Source of the DNA: Acidobacteriaceae bacterium
GTDB taxonomy: Bacteria; Acidobacteriota; Terriglobia; Terriglobales; Acidobacteriaceae
Direction: 5' to 3'
Length of the DNA stretch: 64,000 bases
Assembly (NCBI GenBank): GCA_003134815.1
Contig: PLCO01000009.1
Coordinates: forward strand, 268,777-332,776
Shown piece by piece: positions 63,860 to 64,000 of the stretch; positions within the stretch are counted from its first letter, which is position 1, and each line of letters begins with the position of its first letter. A program made the translations under genes and the position numbers. Below the pieces are notes generated by a model. The model saw only the letters and a program-made list of their open reading frames with translations. It ran no database searches and had not been told where the DNA came from.

Positions 63860-63985
63860 TCCCACCTTGCCGGTGACTTCGGCGTAAGTGAGACGTTTGT
63901 CAGCCACATGCGATATTGCCAGTGCGAACCGATCAACCCTACTCGCGGTTTCCTTCTCGCGGGCCTCCTGGTTCCATTGGAGTGA
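63860..63985 (+). pseudogene. Fragment with helix-turn-helix like a transposase N-terminus
   Basis: In a frame different from the DUF3800 gene, the sequence reads SHLAGDFGVSETFVSHMRY and continues to a stop at 63985. The FGVSETFVS segment resembles the recognition helix of transposase-type HTH domains. No start codon or downstream partner is visible, so I read it as a decayed fragment. Bases after the stop (GGAGTGACCCCCTAAACTGAG) may be part of an element end but this is uncertain. Confidence 0.3.
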
Positions 63986-64000
63986 CCCCCTAAACTGAGA

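Overview
This window looks like a chromosomal segment of a GC-rich member of the Acidobacteriota, probably class Terriglobia. That assignment is inferred from gene content, not from a marker-gene comparison. The pointers are a very large NHL-repeat/Ig-repeat secreted protein with a membrane hairpin near its C-terminus, a sufBCDSU-DUF59 iron-sulfur operon, a PIG-L deacetylase with a long C-terminal region, PadR control next to an integral membrane protein, Tat-exported glycosidases, and several families of short dispersed intergenic repeats. Most of the window is core genome. I see no integrase, prophage block, CRISPR array or intact insertion sequence; only the left part (2.0-3.6 kb) and the extreme right end look accessory.

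Layout. 0-2 kb: the end of a GGDEF diguanylate cyclase and an amino-acid permease. 2.0-3.6 kb: a truncated DUF2147 remnant and an overlapping two-gene unit (238-aa unknown protein plus a PIN-fold protein with altered catalytic residues). 4-12 kb: three exported proteins (832-aa unknown, small beta-barrel, 1531-aa NHL/Ig protein). 12.3-16.7 kb: a membrane protein, hisS (with a large internal insertion) and aspS. 16.8-21.1 kb: tRNA-Lys, a DUF1579 protein, tRNA-Arg, then rplM-rpsI-rpsB-tsf with long structured leaders and terminators. 21.1-29.7 kb: a porin-like protein and a leftward block DUF503 / M50 protease / trpS / scpA / PIG-L deacetylase. 29.9-33.5 kb: a serine hydrolase, a Na+/solute symporter and about 700 bp without a convincing gene. 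33.5-36.4 kb: phoH-ybeY-corC-like. 36.4-42.6 kb: methyltransferase, Tat-exported DUF5060/DUF4038-type glycosidase, GNAT, MerR, a transglutaminase-like protein and era. 42.6-48.5 kb: sufB-C-D-S-U-DUF59 on the minus strand, headed by a perfect 10-bp inverted repeat. 48.8-56.1 kb: NTF2-like protein, purA, alpha-L-fucosidase, folP, a PBP4-type DD-carboxypeptidase and a cytochrome c lipoprotein/membrane protein pair. 56.1-64 kb: a glycosyltransferase pair, lipA, frr, a PadR-controlled membrane protein, a flavin amine oxidase and a DUF3800-like protein.

How the parts fit. Much of the window serves translation (HisRS, AspRS, TrpRS, L13, S9, S2, EF-Ts, RRF, YbeY, Era, two tRNAs). A second theme is Fe-S and cofactor supply: the complete SUF machine, the DUF59 maturation factor and lipoyl synthase, itself a two-cluster Fe-S enzyme. 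A third is the envelope: porin, PBP4, glycosyltransferases, site-2 protease and exported glycosidases.

The most unusual signals are extra in-frame segments inside conserved housekeeping proteins. HisRS carries about 113 residues just before its motif 2 strand, Era about 30 residues encoded by a palindromic repeat that also occurs twice outside genes, and TrpRS about 28 residues flanked by an inverted repeat. Also notable are a leader of about 380 nt before rplM with several hairpins, a perfect palindrome upstream of sufB, a PadR promoter fully covered by its dyad, and a 22-codon basic ORF bridging trpS and scpA. All family assignments come from reading motifs by eye; no database search was run.
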